Shown one piece after another: positions 17,160 to 26,147 of a DNA stretch of 64,000 bases. The translations under genes and the position numbers were made by a program. The notes under the pieces were generated by a model. The model had not been told where the DNA came from and did not search any database. It saw nothing but the letters and a program-made list of their open reading frames with translations. Source of the stretch: Pseudoneobacillus sp042683745 (GTDB taxonomy: Bacteria; Bacillota; Bacilli; Bacillales; Cytobacillaceae); contig NZ_JBHUJX010000012.1 in assembly GCF_042683745.1 (NCBI RefSeq), forward strand, positions 282,036-346,035. The letters are read 5' to 3'. How positions within the stretch are numbered: position 1 is the first letter of the stretch; the number at the start of each line of letters is the position of its first letter.

Positions 17160-18374
17160 ATGAAATATATCATTCGAGGAAAAAAACTAGTCACAGTGAG
17201 TCAGTTGGGATCCATCGAAAATGGAGCAATGTTAATTGAGAATGAAAAAATAGCTGCGGTTGGGACTTTGGAAATGTTACAAAAGCAATATCCGGCTGTC
17301 GAGGTATTCGATTACTCCGAATTTGTCATCACACCATCGTTGGTCGATTGCCACACCCATTTACTTGAATTTGCACCGACCTCCCTTTATCCTGTAACAT
17401 CCCAAACCCACTTCCTAGCTGGGAAAGCAATCCTTTTTCAAGCCCTAACCTCTGGGATCACGGCATTGGGCGAGCAAATCTGCGGTCACCCGCTATGTGA
17501 TTTTTCCATCGAAGACTATCGAGAATCCGTTGCCGATTTTCCAATGGATATATCCTTTGCGACAACGAGTATTTCCATTGGTTTTGAGAAGTTAGCCCAT
17601 TTTACCTCGATTACCCAGTCGCAAGCGCTTGCACAAAACGATTTAAAGGAAGTCTACTTAATTGAAAAAATGGCCCTGCACAGCGATTACCCTGGGGAAA
17701 ATATTTTTATCAATGCGACACCAGCCAATTTTACAAAAGAAACCGTGCCTCGAGCTGGAGAAATCATCTTTACGCTTGAGGAATTAAAGAAGATTGTTCA
17801 CATTTTTCATCAACAAGGCAAGGAAATTGGCTGCCATGTTGCTGGTGAGGAAGGAATTGAATTCGCGCTGGTCGCTGGATTTAATGTATTGCACCATGCC
17901 CACGGTATCACGGATATTCAGATCGAAAAAGCGGCGGAAAAGGGAGTAAAGATTGTGGCCACTCCGATGGGTGGTACTCACTTAAGACCAAACTCACCTG
18001 AAGAAATCGTTCGGCTCGTTAAGAAAAACATTCCCGTTTCGATCTCAACCGATTCGTATTTGCCGCCCTACCCTAATGTTCCCTGGTTACCATTTCGTAA
18101 CCAATCATTAAAGGGTCCTGATGTTCTCATGCAAATTGCCCAGCCTGCTATGGAACTATTAAAAAGTGAAATAGACGAAAATGACATTCTCGCTTTACTG
18201 ACTGCCAACCCAGCCCAAATTTTAGGGAAAGAGCATCAGTTTGGGAGACTTCTTCCAGGACTTGAGGCTAATTTTATCGTAACCGAAGGGATTCCAGGAC
18301 TGGAGATAACTGAAGTGGAAAGGATAAATAAAGTGTTTTATAGAGGGGTAAAAGTGATTGATCGATTAGTTTAG
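17160..18374 (+). CDS. Amidohydrolase-superfamily metal-dependent hydrolase
   Basis: A 404-residue TIM-barrel amidohydrolase. Metal ligands are visible as CHTH (VDCHTHLLEF, near residue 65), later His in GCHVAGEEG and LHHAHGI, and Asp in ISTDSYLPP. The N- and C-terminal strands (IRGKKLVTV; LEANFIVTEG) make the usual small beta sandwich. Relatives include imidazolonepropionase, cytosine and guanine deaminases; the pairing with a putative nucleoside-type transporter suggests salvage or degradation of a heterocycle, which is inference. Translation is likely coupled to the upstream gene. A strong terminator follows. Confidence 0.85.
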   Translation: MKYIIRGKKLVTVSQLGSIENGAMLIENEKIAAVGTLEMLQKQYPAVEVFDYSEFVITPSLVDCHTHLLEFAPTSLYPVTSQTHFLAGKAILFQALTSGITALGEQICGHPLCDFSIEDYRESVADFPMDISFATTSISIGFEKLAHFTSITQSQALAQNDLKEVYLIEKMALHSDYPGENIFINATPANFTKETVPRAGEIIFTLEELKKIVHIFHQQGKEIGCHVAGEEGIEFALVAGFNVLHHAHGITDIQIEKAAEKGVKIVATPMGGTHLRPNSPEEIVRLVKKNIPVSISTDSYLPPYPNVPWLPFRNQSLKGPDVLMQIAQPAMELLKSEIDENDILALLTANPAQILGKEHQFGRLLPGLEANFIVTEGIPGLEITEVERINKVFYRGVKVIDRLV

Positions 18375-18381
18375 GTACTTA

Positions 18382-18426
18382 AACCACCCTTTCCGTCAAA
18401 AAGTTTGAAGGAAAGGGTGGTTCTCA
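18382..18426 (+). terminator. Terminator of the transporter-amidohydrolase operon
   Basis: AACCACCCTTTCC pairs perfectly with GGAAAGGGTGGTT over 13 bp. Confidence 0.85.
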
Positions 18427-18648
18427 GTTATTATGAGGACTTTTCAGTGCCCTCAGTTTGTTGTACTCGAATAACGGAATGTAATCTTCAAGAAGATGGT
18501 ATTTATTTCGATAACCGGAAGAAGCATAGGAACAGTCAGAGATCAGTGAAAAGTAGAGGTTTTTTCCAACTCAGATCTTTTTCTTCAAAATTTTTATCTG
18601 TCTTCAAATAAAATTTTTATAAAATTCTTACCCGTATACATACAAAAT

Positions 18649-19638
18649 CTAATTAATAGGAATTGGGCTGCTTAAATTTTCGTGGTCAGAATTTTGTGCG
18701 ACTAAAAAAAACTTACCGCCTTTAATGTTTAATCCGTTAAACCGTATGATTGATGCATCACCCCGTTCATTTGATGTAAAAGCTTCCATAGGATATTCTT
18801 TTGGTTTATCCTCTTCAGTTTGGATATGAAAATAAATATCCTCACTTGTGCTTTGTGATAAATCGTAGTAGATGGCTGTTGAAATAGGAGTTGTAACTAC
18901 TTTATTAATTGTAACGATTTCTCCGTTGTTTAAAGTAATGGTTTTATTCAATTCAAATACTTTTTTCTCAGCTAGCAAATTAACCTGAGTTACTGTTTCA
19001 TCAAAAGACCAAGGCTGTTCAATTATTTGTTCATCTTCTAAATGATACCTTATGGTACCATAGCTAATGTCAATATCTACTTCTTTTGTATTAATCTCTT
19101 CACTTAAAACAACATCACTGTATATTGTATACATGGATTCATTTAATTTGATAGCTTCCCCGCCTGTTGTTACCGTATATTCTTTTCCATTCACTTTTAC
19201 AGTCGGTTTAATAAAAGTTTGATAATCAAACTTTACTCCCTCTACTGGCTCAAATGTTGCACTAAATAAGATTTTTTTGTGATCAATCATCACTTCATTT
19301 AATGTAAATTTTCCAAGTGAGTTTTCTTTCGTTTCTCCAATGGCCGTCTTATAAGATGCATAGTCGGGAGTATCAATTTGATTGATATATTTTTCAATAG
19401 GTTCACTAACAAACAGCATATTGGCAATTGTTCCTTTATCAATGGTTAATGCTAAACTAAGCGTGCAAGTTGCAACCACTGCAGCACCTACGCCCAACCA
19501 TTTTTTCTTTTGTTTTTTAGGTTGGATTTTGTTTCGTACTTTCTTTAAAATCCGTTTTTGTTCATACTCTGATAGAGGAAGATCATTAAATTCGCTTAAA
19601 TCTAACTTTACATCATTCAAATCGTTAAAAATGGACAT
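18649..19638 (-). CDS. DUF4179 anti-sigma factor
   Basis: A 329-residue single-pass membrane protein. The N-terminus (1-47) is acidic then lysine rich, a transmembrane helix covers about 48-66, and the external part has the DUF4179 layout (NQIDTPDYASYKTAIGET, then strands with HKKILFSATFEPVEGVKF). DUF4179 proteins partner with adjacent sigma factors. It starts six bases after the sigma gene stop, so the two are coupled. The inducing signal is unknown. Confidence 0.82.
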   Translation of the reverse strand: MSIFNDLNDVKLDLSEFNDLPLSEYEQKRILKKVRNKIQPKKQKKKWLGVGAAVVATCTLSLALTIDKGTIANMLFVSEPIEKYINQIDTPDYASYKTAIGETKENSLGKFTLNEVMIDHKKILFSATFEPVEGVKFDYQTFIKPTVKVNGKEYTVTTGGEAIKLNESMYTIYSDVVLSEEINTKEVDIDISYGTIRYHLEDEQIIEQPWSFDETVTQVNLLAEKKVFELNKTITLNNGEIVTINKVVTTPISTAIYYDLSQSTSEDIYFHIQTEEDKPKEYPMEAFTSNERGDASIIRFNGLNIKGGKFFLVAQNSDHENLSSPIPIN

Positions 19639-19644
19639 CTCTCA

Positions 19645-20175
19645 TTACACCTCGTTTTTCAATAGAATTGTTTTTAATTTCTTTCTAACCCTTGAGAGCT
19701 TATTATGCACCCAGGATTCCTTAGCTTGAAAATCATTGGCAATTTCTTTAGAGGTAACACCCTCAACATAATATTTTTTGAAAATTGTCCTTTCGGTATC
19801 AGTAAGTTCTTTAAACAAACTTGATAGTTCAAGACTCTCTGAACTTAATGGACTCAAAATTCTATCGTCCAATTCCTTATTACTGATATGTTGCTTTAAT
19901 TTAATGGACTTACGCACATAATCAATGGCACGATATTTGGCAATCGCAACAATCCATTGCTTAAATTCATTTTTTGAAGAATCAAATGAATCAATATGGA
20001 ACCAGATAGAAACTAATACATCTGAAAAGCATTCTTCGATATCTTGTTGATTTCCGTTCAGATATCTTCGAATAACAGCATGGATTAGACCACCGTGTGT
20101 CTTCATAAGATAGGATATTGTTTTTTCATTTTTCAACTTTATTTGTTGTACAACGTTATCGTTAGTAACCCTCAA
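19645..20175 (-). CDS. Sigma-70 family RNA polymerase sigma factor
   Basis: A 176-residue ECF-like sigma factor. Region 2 includes DIEECFSDVLVSIWFHIDSF and FKQWIVAIAKYRAIDYVRK; region 4 includes LTDTERTIFKKYYVEG, TSKEIANDF and WVHNKLSRVRKKLK. TTG 20175 is preceded by AGGAGAGG. The downstream gene is its likely DUF4179 anti-sigma factor. It differs clearly from the sigma factors at 9277 and 22656, so they are not recent duplicates. Confidence 0.88.
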   Translation of the reverse strand: MRVTNDNVVQQIKLKNEKTISYLMKTHGGLIHAVIRRYLNGNQQDIEECFSDVLVSIWFHIDSFDSSKNEFKQWIVAIAKYRAIDYVRKSIKLKQHISNKELDDRILSPLSSESLELSSLFKELTDTERTIFKKYYVEGVTSKEIANDFQAKESWVHNKLSRVRKKLKTILLKNEV

Positions 20176-20582
20176 TTTAACCTCTCCTTCATTAGTTATT
20201 CGGTACCTGCCTATTAATACGTCAGATATTATTCAAACCTATCTAAATCTAAAAAAATTTTTAAAAAAAGTATGGCAACGGAAACTTGAAATCAGAAGAT
20301 GCAGGTATACAAAAGTTACTTCATCCTTAACCACATCTACGAAAATGTTTACAAGTACAAATAGGATCGTCATTTTGACGATCCATTGTACTAAATCTCA
20401 TATTTTGGTTATCTAGGGTTGATAAAAATAAGGATTTCAGAATCTAGTCTGAATAATTCTGCTACTAGAAAACGATTTAATAGTTAATAAGTTTAAGTCA
20501 TTAATCGTTAACGATAACGACATCTAGAAATTTACATTCCGTTTACCACATAGCATTCATGTAAATGTCCCAGTTATTCTTC
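20176..20582. other. Spacer upstream of the second sigma operon
   Basis: AT-rich with no gene recognised. A short imperfect hairpin (GATCGTCATTTTGACGATCC, 20367-20386) lies near its middle, probably a terminator for one of the flanking units. Confidence 0.4.
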
Positions 20583-21185
20583 CTACTTCTTTGCTTCAAT
20601 ACACCAGTGTGCACCTTTATTATGTATTTTGATTTCTCTAAAATGATTCATTTTTAATCTATCTTCTAACTCCTGGTTATCCACTAAATTAAAGTTTTGT
20701 GTGCGTTTCATCTTTTTCAAATGGGATTTATCCGTGAAGGAAATAAATAGCGTCCCATTTGGTTTTAACAACCGAAAGATTTCTCTCAACCCCTTGTCTA
20801 AATCATTCCAAAAATATATCGTATGAACAGTATAAATCTTGTCAAAAATATCATTGTCAAAAGGTAAATCCTCTATATCAGACTGTTTTACATCCATTTG
20901 GCCCGTTTCAATAAAATTTTGGTTTAATTTTCTTGCTGCCCTAACCATTTCTTTAGAAATATCGACTCCGTAATTTTTTCCATTAGTTTTATGATGTGCA
21001 ACTCTATTTAAAGTGGAGCCATTACCAATTCCAATCTCCAAAATACTTTCATTTCCCCTAATATCTAACAAATTAAATGTCCAATTATTTATTTCATAGT
21101 TTCCCTTTTCCATATACTTTCCAATCCATGTTGAAAGAAAACCATTAGGCTTTTTCAACTGATTTCCTAGCCAAATTTGAAACAT
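20583..21185 (-). CDS. Class I SAM-dependent methyltransferase
   Basis: A 200-residue cytosolic methyltransferase. Motif I is ESILEIGIGNGSTLNRVA, the acidic loop is NYGVDISKEMVRAA, and the post-motif strand is LLKPNGTLFISF. This matches the Methyltransf_11 group, which includes ubiquinone/menaquinone-type and antibiotic or quinone methyltransferases; the substrate is unknown. Start ATG 21185 lacks a strong ribosome binding site. It stands alone between two sigma operons. Confidence 0.85.
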   Translation of the reverse strand: MFQIWLGNQLKKPNGFLSTWIGKYMEKGNYEINNWTFNLLDIRGNESILEIGIGNGSTLNRVAHHKTNGKNYGVDISKEMVRAARKLNQNFIETGQMDVKQSDIEDLPFDNDIFDKIYTVHTIYFWNDLDKGLREIFRLLKPNGTLFISFTDKSHLKKMKRTQNFNLVDNQELEDRLKMNHFREIKIHNKGAHWCIEAKK

Positions 21186-21541
21186 AATACCTCTTAATTT
21201 TTGTACATTTTTTCATAATCAATAGTTGTACTCACTTCTAAAATTAATATAAACGCTTGACCATCATCGGAAGTCTAAGAGCAACTAATATATCGTCTAA
21301 TAGATTATGGATCCTCTAGCAACCGTTAATATAAATTCACTATAACTAACAAACGTTAGTTATTAACTATTTTTTGAAACCTTTTTCCAATTGATCACAT
21401 GCTCAACAGATAGAAGAAGCTGAAGCACTGCGTATTCCGTTATTTTTTAGTGAGAAAAAATACATTTAGTATTCCATAAAAAAACACCCTTCTTTATAAA
21501 AGAATGGGTGTCAAATCTAATCAATGCTTAGCAAAAGCGAG
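21186..21541. other. Spacer with terminator
   Basis: No gene recognised. At 21482-21510 ACACCCTTCTTT pairs with AAAGAATGGGTGT; read on the minus strand it ends in a run of seven T and terminates the third sigma operon. Confidence 0.6.
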
Positions 21542-22666
21542 CTAATTTTGTATCACTTTCAATTCCTTTTTATCAGTGCTAATAATGACGATTTTGTATG
21601 GTTCTTCTTGAATCTGATGTTTGACTTCAGATGAATCTAAAAACTCTTGGATGGTTTGAGCAAGTTTGTTGACTACTCCTTCAATGTCTTTATATGTGGA
21701 TGGAACTGTAGTGCGGACTTCTATATAAAAATAATCTTTTTTACTTGAATAGCCTACACTATCAAATTGGTAGAATTCTGTTTTAGCGGTTAACCCCTCA
21801 TGTATCGTATGGTAGATAGGCAGAAACTTTCCTTCTCGTTCTCTTGCCTTTTGGTCAAAAAGATGCACCTTGACCTCGTATTCTCCCTTATTCTCACTTC
21901 TTAAAGCTTCTATTATAGCAGTTTTGATCTCTTTAACTCTTGTTTCTGTATTAGGGATATTTTCCAGATCAATTCTACCTAATCGAACGCCAAATCCACC
22001 TTTGCTATAGCCATATGATTGTAACACGTCTTCTACGATCGCTGAGACTTGTTCAAACTCCTGATCTTCTTCTGGTGGGTTTAGCATTGAATCTTTAAAG
22101 AATTTCCCTGTTTCAGGGTCATTAACTATCTTTACAGTAAAATGTTTATGATTTCTCTTAGTTACCTCTTCGACAATGGATTGGAGGGTCTCTTTTACCT
22201 CAGCAAAATATTCCTCTGTGTCAAGTACAGCAACGGTGACTTCTTGTTTTGTATTATTTACACTTACAACAATATTGGAAGGGCTAAAATCACCGTTTTC
22301 GAAAAGTGCTTCGTTTATTTCCGAAATCAAAGGTTTTGCTTCTATTTTCTTTTCAAATACTAAATGTAAATAAGGGATGGCTGCAGCTATTCTTGCAACA
22401 GTTGGAGATGTGAATGCTGCTCCAATAAAGAGACAAAAAGAGGCAGCGATTACGATAGAAAAATAAACAACTTTATTGCTGGTCTTCCTTTTGTCCTTTT
22501 TTACACGATGAGTAAAATCGATCCAGTCTTTCTCCACTTGTACTTCTATCTTATGGTCAATCTCTCCATTCTCATAACGGTTAGGCAAATCATTAATGAA
22601 TGTTTCCAGAGAATGAGGGACCATTAAGTCATTCAATGATTGAAAATCTTCGTTCTTATATGCCAT
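21542..22666 (-). CDS. DUF4030 anti-sigma-type protein
   Basis: A 374-residue protein: cytosolic N-terminus (1-65), transmembrane helix at about 66-86 and a long external DUF4030 region with repeated alpha-beta units (KQEVTVAVLDTEEYFAEV, SYGYSKGGFGVRLGRID, EVKHQIQEEPYKIVIIS). DUF4030 proteins sit beside sigma genes and are presumed anti-sigma factors. Its start overlaps the sigma gene end by 11 bases, and GGAGG precedes the ATG. Ends just before the terminator at 21482. Confidence 0.8.
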   Translation of the reverse strand: MAYKNEDFQSLNDLMVPHSLETFINDLPNRYENGEIDHKIEVQVEKDWIDFTHRVKKDKRKTSNKVVYFSIVIAASFCLFIGAAFTSPTVARIAAAIPYLHLVFEKKIEAKPLISEINEALFENGDFSPSNIVVSVNNTKQEVTVAVLDTEEYFAEVKETLQSIVEEVTKRNHKHFTVKIVNDPETGKFFKDSMLNPPEEDQEFEQVSAIVEDVLQSYGYSKGGFGVRLGRIDLENIPNTETRVKEIKTAIIEALRSENKGEYEVKVHLFDQKAREREGKFLPIYHTIHEGLTAKTEFYQFDSVGYSSKKDYFYIEVRTTVPSTYKDIEGVVNKLAQTIQEFLDSSEVKHQIQEEPYKIVIISTDKKELKVIQN

Positions 22667-23228
22667 TCACCTTTACCTCCTGTAAAATATGAGATTGCTT
22701 CATGATTTGCGCCAACTGTTGTTTTCCGCGTTTCATTCTTGTTTTGACGGTATTTTCATTTTCTCCAAGAATGAGAGAAACTTCCTTTACGGTCAGATTT
22801 TCATAGTAATGGAGATAAAGAGGCAAACTCTGTTCTCTTTTCAATTTCATGATATATCCGATCACTTCCGCCTTATTTTCCTTTTGAATCACAACCTGCT
22901 GTGCCGATGGATCACTATCAGTTACTTGAACTTCTGCATGCTCAATATCATTATGTATACGACGGTTAATCTTTCTATAAATGTCTATCGAACGAGAATA
23001 AACTAGACTGAAAAACCATGCACGAAAATTCGTTATCTCTTTATTCTTCATAATACTTATATAAGCACCCTCTAAGGCATTTTGTATGGCATCTTCTGCA
23101 TGTTCTTTTGATTTAAGAATTAAGAACGAGGTTTTAAAAGCAGTTGGCAGAAGATTCTTCACAAGCACGCTAAATGATTCTTTATCTCCGCTCCTTATTT
23201 TTTTTATTAACTCTTGGTCTTTATTCAT
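22656..23228 (-). CDS. ECF-type RNA polymerase sigma factor
   Basis: A 190-residue sigma factor starting MNKDQELIKKIRSGDKESF. Region 2 has KEHAEDAIQNALEGAY and FRAWFFSLVYSRSIDIYRK; region 4 has SLPLYLHYYENLTVKEVSL and NENTVKTRMKRGKQQL. ATG 23228 has GAGGAGGT four bases upstream; the longer frame to 23291 would run through the promoter. It is translationally linked to its DUF4030 partner. Confidence 0.9.
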   Translation of the reverse strand: MNKDQELIKKIRSGDKESFSVLVKNLLPTAFKTSFLILKSKEHAEDAIQNALEGAYISIMKNKEITNFRAWFFSLVYSRSIDIYRKINRRIHNDIEHAEVQVTDSDPSAQQVVIQKENKAEVIGYIMKLKREQSLPLYLHYYENLTVKEVSLILGENENTVKTRMKRGKQQLAQIMKQSHILQEVKVNGI

Positions 23229-23260
23229 GGGGACCTCCTCTTTCAAGTGATTACATATAG

Positions 23261-23290
23261 TAAACGAAATAAATGGTTTGTTTGGTTTCA
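23261..23290 (-). promoter_or_regulatory. Candidate ECF promoter of the third sigma operon
   Basis: Minus strand TGAAAC (23290-23285), 18 bases, CGTTTA (23266-23261). TGAAAC/CGT pairs are typical of ECF autoregulation, but 18 bases is longer than the usual 16. Confidence 0.4.
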
Positions 23291-23299
23291 CTTTTTGAA

Positions 23300-23557
23300 T
23301 AAATAAAAAAGTTTTTTATGTAAAAGTACCTTTTGACGTAATTCCTAATATTCTCTTCTTTCAGTTTAACGGGTTGTGAATATAATGATAAGGCTTGAGG
23401 AAGGAGAAAAAAATGAGGAAATTCAAGATTAAGCTGGGATAGGGTTAGACGAAGGTTTTACTGTTTTTTGGGGGATAAATACCTTAAAAGAAAACAGCCT
23501 AAACCAAAAAAACCGCTCCTAAATAATAGCGGTTATCTGAAAGTTTGAAGGCGATGC
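23300..23557. other. Spacer with short ribosome-bound frame and terminator
   Basis: At 23400-23410 GAGGAAGGAG precedes an ATG that opens only nine codons before TAG, a likely relic. At 23511-23534 AACCGCT pairs with AGCGGTT; on the minus strand a T run follows, ending the hemerythrin gene. Confidence 0.45.
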
Positions 23558-24067
23558 TTATCGTTTTTGTAGAAATTGATGAAGAATCTCCATCTCGTCA
23601 ACCGATAAAATGTTCTCCGCCAATGGAAACAACACTTTTTCTTCGTTAGCGAAGTGTTGTATTAAGGTAGCATAAGCTTGAACGGCATATACGGTAATCC
23701 ATTTTGCGTCATTTTCATCAATGGTTGATCCTTTACTTTCAGCTTCTGTTAGAAAATCCCGTAGATGCTGCTCTACTTTCTCATGTTCAAATTCCATCAT
23801 TTCGATTGTTCTGTCCGATTCTCCGAGGTGGCGTCCTATCAAAGGGAACAACCCTTCTTCTTCTCGTTCGGAATGTGCCTTTAGCTTATCATTGAAAGCA
23901 AAAATTTGCTGGTACAATTTCGTAAATAATTGAGCCACAACAGGGCCTGACTCGAATTCGATCTCTTCAGTGATCTCAAAAAAACAATTCATATCTGCTC
24001 TTAACGAAACATGCTCATCTATTAATTGTTGCAGTGGAGCACTTAATACAACGTTTGTAACCTTCAT
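23558..24067 (-). CDS. Hemerythrin-domain protein
   Basis: A 169-residue four-helix protein. Candidate di-iron ligands are His in EHVSLRAD, HxxxE in KAHSEREEEGLFP, His in EFEHEKVEQHL and HxxxE in IQHFANEEKVLFPLAE, matching hemerythrin/HHE domains. Such proteins bind oxygen, sense or scavenge NO or O2, or repair iron centres. I choose ATG 24067 (GGAGGGA upstream) over 24094. An FNR-type dyad at 24174-24189 suggests induction under oxygen limitation, which fits an O2/NO role. It is monocistronic and followed by a terminator. Confidence 0.87.
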   Translation of the reverse strand: MKVTNVVLSAPLQQLIDEHVSLRADMNCFFEITEEIEFESGPVVAQLFTKLYQQIFAFNDKLKAHSEREEEGLFPLIGRHLGESDRTIEMMEFEHEKVEQHLRDFLTEAESKGSTIDENDAKWITVYAVQAYATLIQHFANEEKVLFPLAENILSVDEMEILHQFLQKR

Positions 24068-24146
24068 CGTCAAATCCCTCCACAATCGCTTCACTATACT
24101 TCAAAAAGGAAAATATGGCTGTGGCATAATTTATTAAACTACTCAA

Positions 24147-24189
24147 AGCATACGCCAAAAGAGTTGATTTTTTTGTGATAGTAATCACA
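24147..24189 (-). promoter_or_regulatory. FNR/CRP-type operator and promoter of the hemerythrin gene
   Basis: TGTGATAGTAATCACA is a perfect TGTGA-N6-TCACA dyad (24174-24189), the Bacillus Fnr consensus. On the minus strand a -10-like TATGCT (24152-24147) would place the start point near 24140, about 41.5 bases from the dyad centre: the spacing of class II activation. Confidence 0.65.
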
Positions 24190-24314
24190 CAAAAAGCATT
24201 GGTACGTCCAGTAGCCTTAGGAGAATTGTTGTTTACATCCAGTAACATCCAGTCTAGTTTTACAATTGAATTTATACTGTATGAAAGAAATAACGATACA
24301 GTTTATACTAATTG

Positions 24315-24320
24315 TATAAT
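24315..24320 (+). promoter_or_regulatory. -10 element of the hydrolase gene
   Basis: TATAAT 30 bases before the ATG at 24350. An AT-rich dyad-like stretch (ATACTGTAT, ATACAGTTTATAC) lies just upstream. Confidence 0.4.
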
Positions 24321-24349
24321 GTGAAAAAAGGGATAATAAGGGGTATAAA

Positions 24350-24943
24350 ATGATAAACATACACATTAAATCAGACACTTTAATCATTGTCGTTCATGAA
24401 ATTTATGGAATTAATCAGCATATAAATCATATCTGTCACTCGTTATCAGAACAAGGGTTTGATGTAATTTGCCCTAATTTATTAAGACAAGAAGCAGCTT
24501 ATGATTATTCACAAGAGAAAGTTGCTTACCTTAATTTTATGGAAAACATAGGTTTTAACAATGCCTATGATAAAATTAAAAGTGTATTATTAGAAATTGA
24601 AGGTAAATATAAAAAAATATATATTATCGGGTTTAGTGTTGGGGCAACGATTGCTTGGTTGTGTAGTCAGGAAGAATGTCTCGATGGAATTGTCGGATAC
24701 TATGGTTCACGAATTAGGAATTATATAGAAATAGATCCACAATGTCCTGCAATGTTATTCTTTCCGGAAAAGGAACAATCATTTAACGTTGATGAGTTAA
24801 TTTCATGCCTAGAAGTAAAGAATATTAAGATACATAAATTTTACGGACAACATGGATTTAGTGACCCATACTCTTCTAAATATAATGTAAAATCAGCACA
24901 ACTAGCATTTAGCAAAATGGTTGATTTTTTTCTTAAACATTGA
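24350..24943 (+). CDS. Dienelactone hydrolase-family alpha/beta hydrolase
   Basis: A 197-residue alpha/beta hydrolase. VVHEIYGINQHI matches the oxyanion region of dienelactone hydrolases, the nucleophile elbow is GFSVGA (Ser where the founding enzyme has Cys), and the catalytic His lies in GQHGFSDPY. It probably cleaves an ester or lactone; substrate unknown. AAGGGG precedes the ATG. It is divergent from the hemerythrin gene. Confidence 0.82.
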   Translation: MINIHIKSDTLIIVVHEIYGINQHINHICHSLSEQGFDVICPNLLRQEAAYDYSQEKVAYLNFMENIGFNNAYDKIKSVLLEIEGKYKKIYIIGFSVGATIAWLCSQEECLDGIVGYYGSRIRNYIEIDPQCPAMLFFPEKEQSFNVDELISCLEVKNIKIHKFYGQHGFSDPYSSKYNVKSAQLAFSKMVDFFLKH

Positions 24944-24944
24944 A

Positions 24945-25000
24945 CATCTCTTTGATGTGAGAACCATTGATATTCCAATAGTTCACACATCAAAGAGATG
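24945..25000 (+). terminator. Terminator/long inverted repeat
   Basis: CATCTCTTTGATGTG pairs with CACATCAAAGAGATG (15 bp, perfect) directly after the hydrolase stop codon. Confidence 0.7.
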
Positions 25001-25144
25001 AACGTTTGAGCAATTTTTATTAAGTAAATTTCAATTAAATGAAAGGTACATACACCGGGAAATCGTTTTCTCCTAACAATCTCATTGTGAATGGCACCTT
25101 CGACTACACCAAATTTGAAATGTTTGATTTTGTTTTATAATCAT

Positions 25145-25948
25145 TCAAATACTTTCTGATTCGATTCGATCTTTCACTACTTGAAATTTTAATAATCTAG
25201 TTTTCGAAACCATTCCAGCACTTTCTAGAGTTAACTTAGAATTCGTATTGTAATACCAACAGCCACAAATGGGTATTAAGTCATTAAGATAGCACCATTC
25301 TTTTAAATTATTTATAATAGTTCGACCGATTCCTTGCTTTCTATGTTCCTCATTTACAAACATACCAACACTTGCATAACCCTTTTGCAACATACTTTTT
25401 TCGATGATTCCTGCACCTAGTAGATGATTTTCATTCATAAAAACAAAAATCTCACCAGCTGCAATTCGATCATTTAATCGATCAAAAAAATCCTGACTAA
25501 CTTCAATAATGCGCTCTGCATCACTATGCGAAGCTTGTCTTAATTTACCGCCTGCAAATAATTTCTCTTTTTTACTCGGAATTTTGCTGTCTTGGAAAAA
25601 ATATGCTTGTTTAGTCATCTTGAAATCTAGATCTAGGACGGTACTTAACAAAAACTCATCGCTTGTTGGAACAAATATTGATGAAATCGAATGGGATGAA
25701 AGAACATGTTCTAATACCTCGCGGCTTTTGCTATACATAGGAACCTTTAGAAAAAATTGTGTCAGCAAATCTTCATTTAATATCGCAAAATAGCCAATTA
25801 CGTCTTCGTTGACATTGATTTTATAAAAGATAGAGCTTAAAATTCGTTCCTCAAAAAATGAATCAATTGGCGATTGTAAGGTAGATACATATTCTTGGAT
25901 CATATCTTTTAATTCACTTTTGTTGCATTTCTGAAAATCATAGTTCAT
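25145..25948 (-). CDS. GNAT-family N-acetyltransferase
   Basis: A 267-residue protein. The C-terminal half is a GNAT domain with VGMFVNEEHRKQGIGRTIIN, the acetyl-CoA loop, and SKLTLESAGM near the end. The N-terminal half is a degenerate GNAT-like lobe (VIGYFAILNEDLL), as in Bacillus two-lobed acetyltransferases. The acceptor is unknown. Start ATG 25948 has only a weak site (ACAGGAGCACG). Alone. Confidence 0.82.
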   Translation of the reverse strand: MNYDFQKCNKSELKDMIQEYVSTLQSPIDSFFEERILSSIFYKINVNEDVIGYFAILNEDLLTQFFLKVPMYSKSREVLEHVLSSHSISSIFVPTSDEFLLSTVLDLDFKMTKQAYFFQDSKIPSKKEKLFAGGKLRQASHSDAERIIEVSQDFFDRLNDRIAAGEIFVFMNENHLLGAGIIEKSMLQKGYASVGMFVNEEHRKQGIGRTIINNLKEWCYLNDLIPICGCWYYNTNSKLTLESAGMVSKTRLLKFQVVKDRIESESI

Positions 25949-26147
25949 TTCACGTGCTCCTGTTAAAAAATATTTTAAAATTACTCTATACTATGAAAAT
26001 GGACACCACACTTTTTACTCTTAAATAATTATTGCTTAACGGTGTTGTGTTACTGCTACTTTACGTATACATAGAAAAGATCAATTTTATTGCCGTTCAA
26101 AAAACCTCTACAGTGAGTCCTTTTGAGTATGAACTACAGAATAACGC

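Noticed and set aside
18405..18611. Plus-strand frame of 68 codons
   Set aside because: Starts inside the operon terminator hairpin and shows no protein-like pattern or ribosome binding site.
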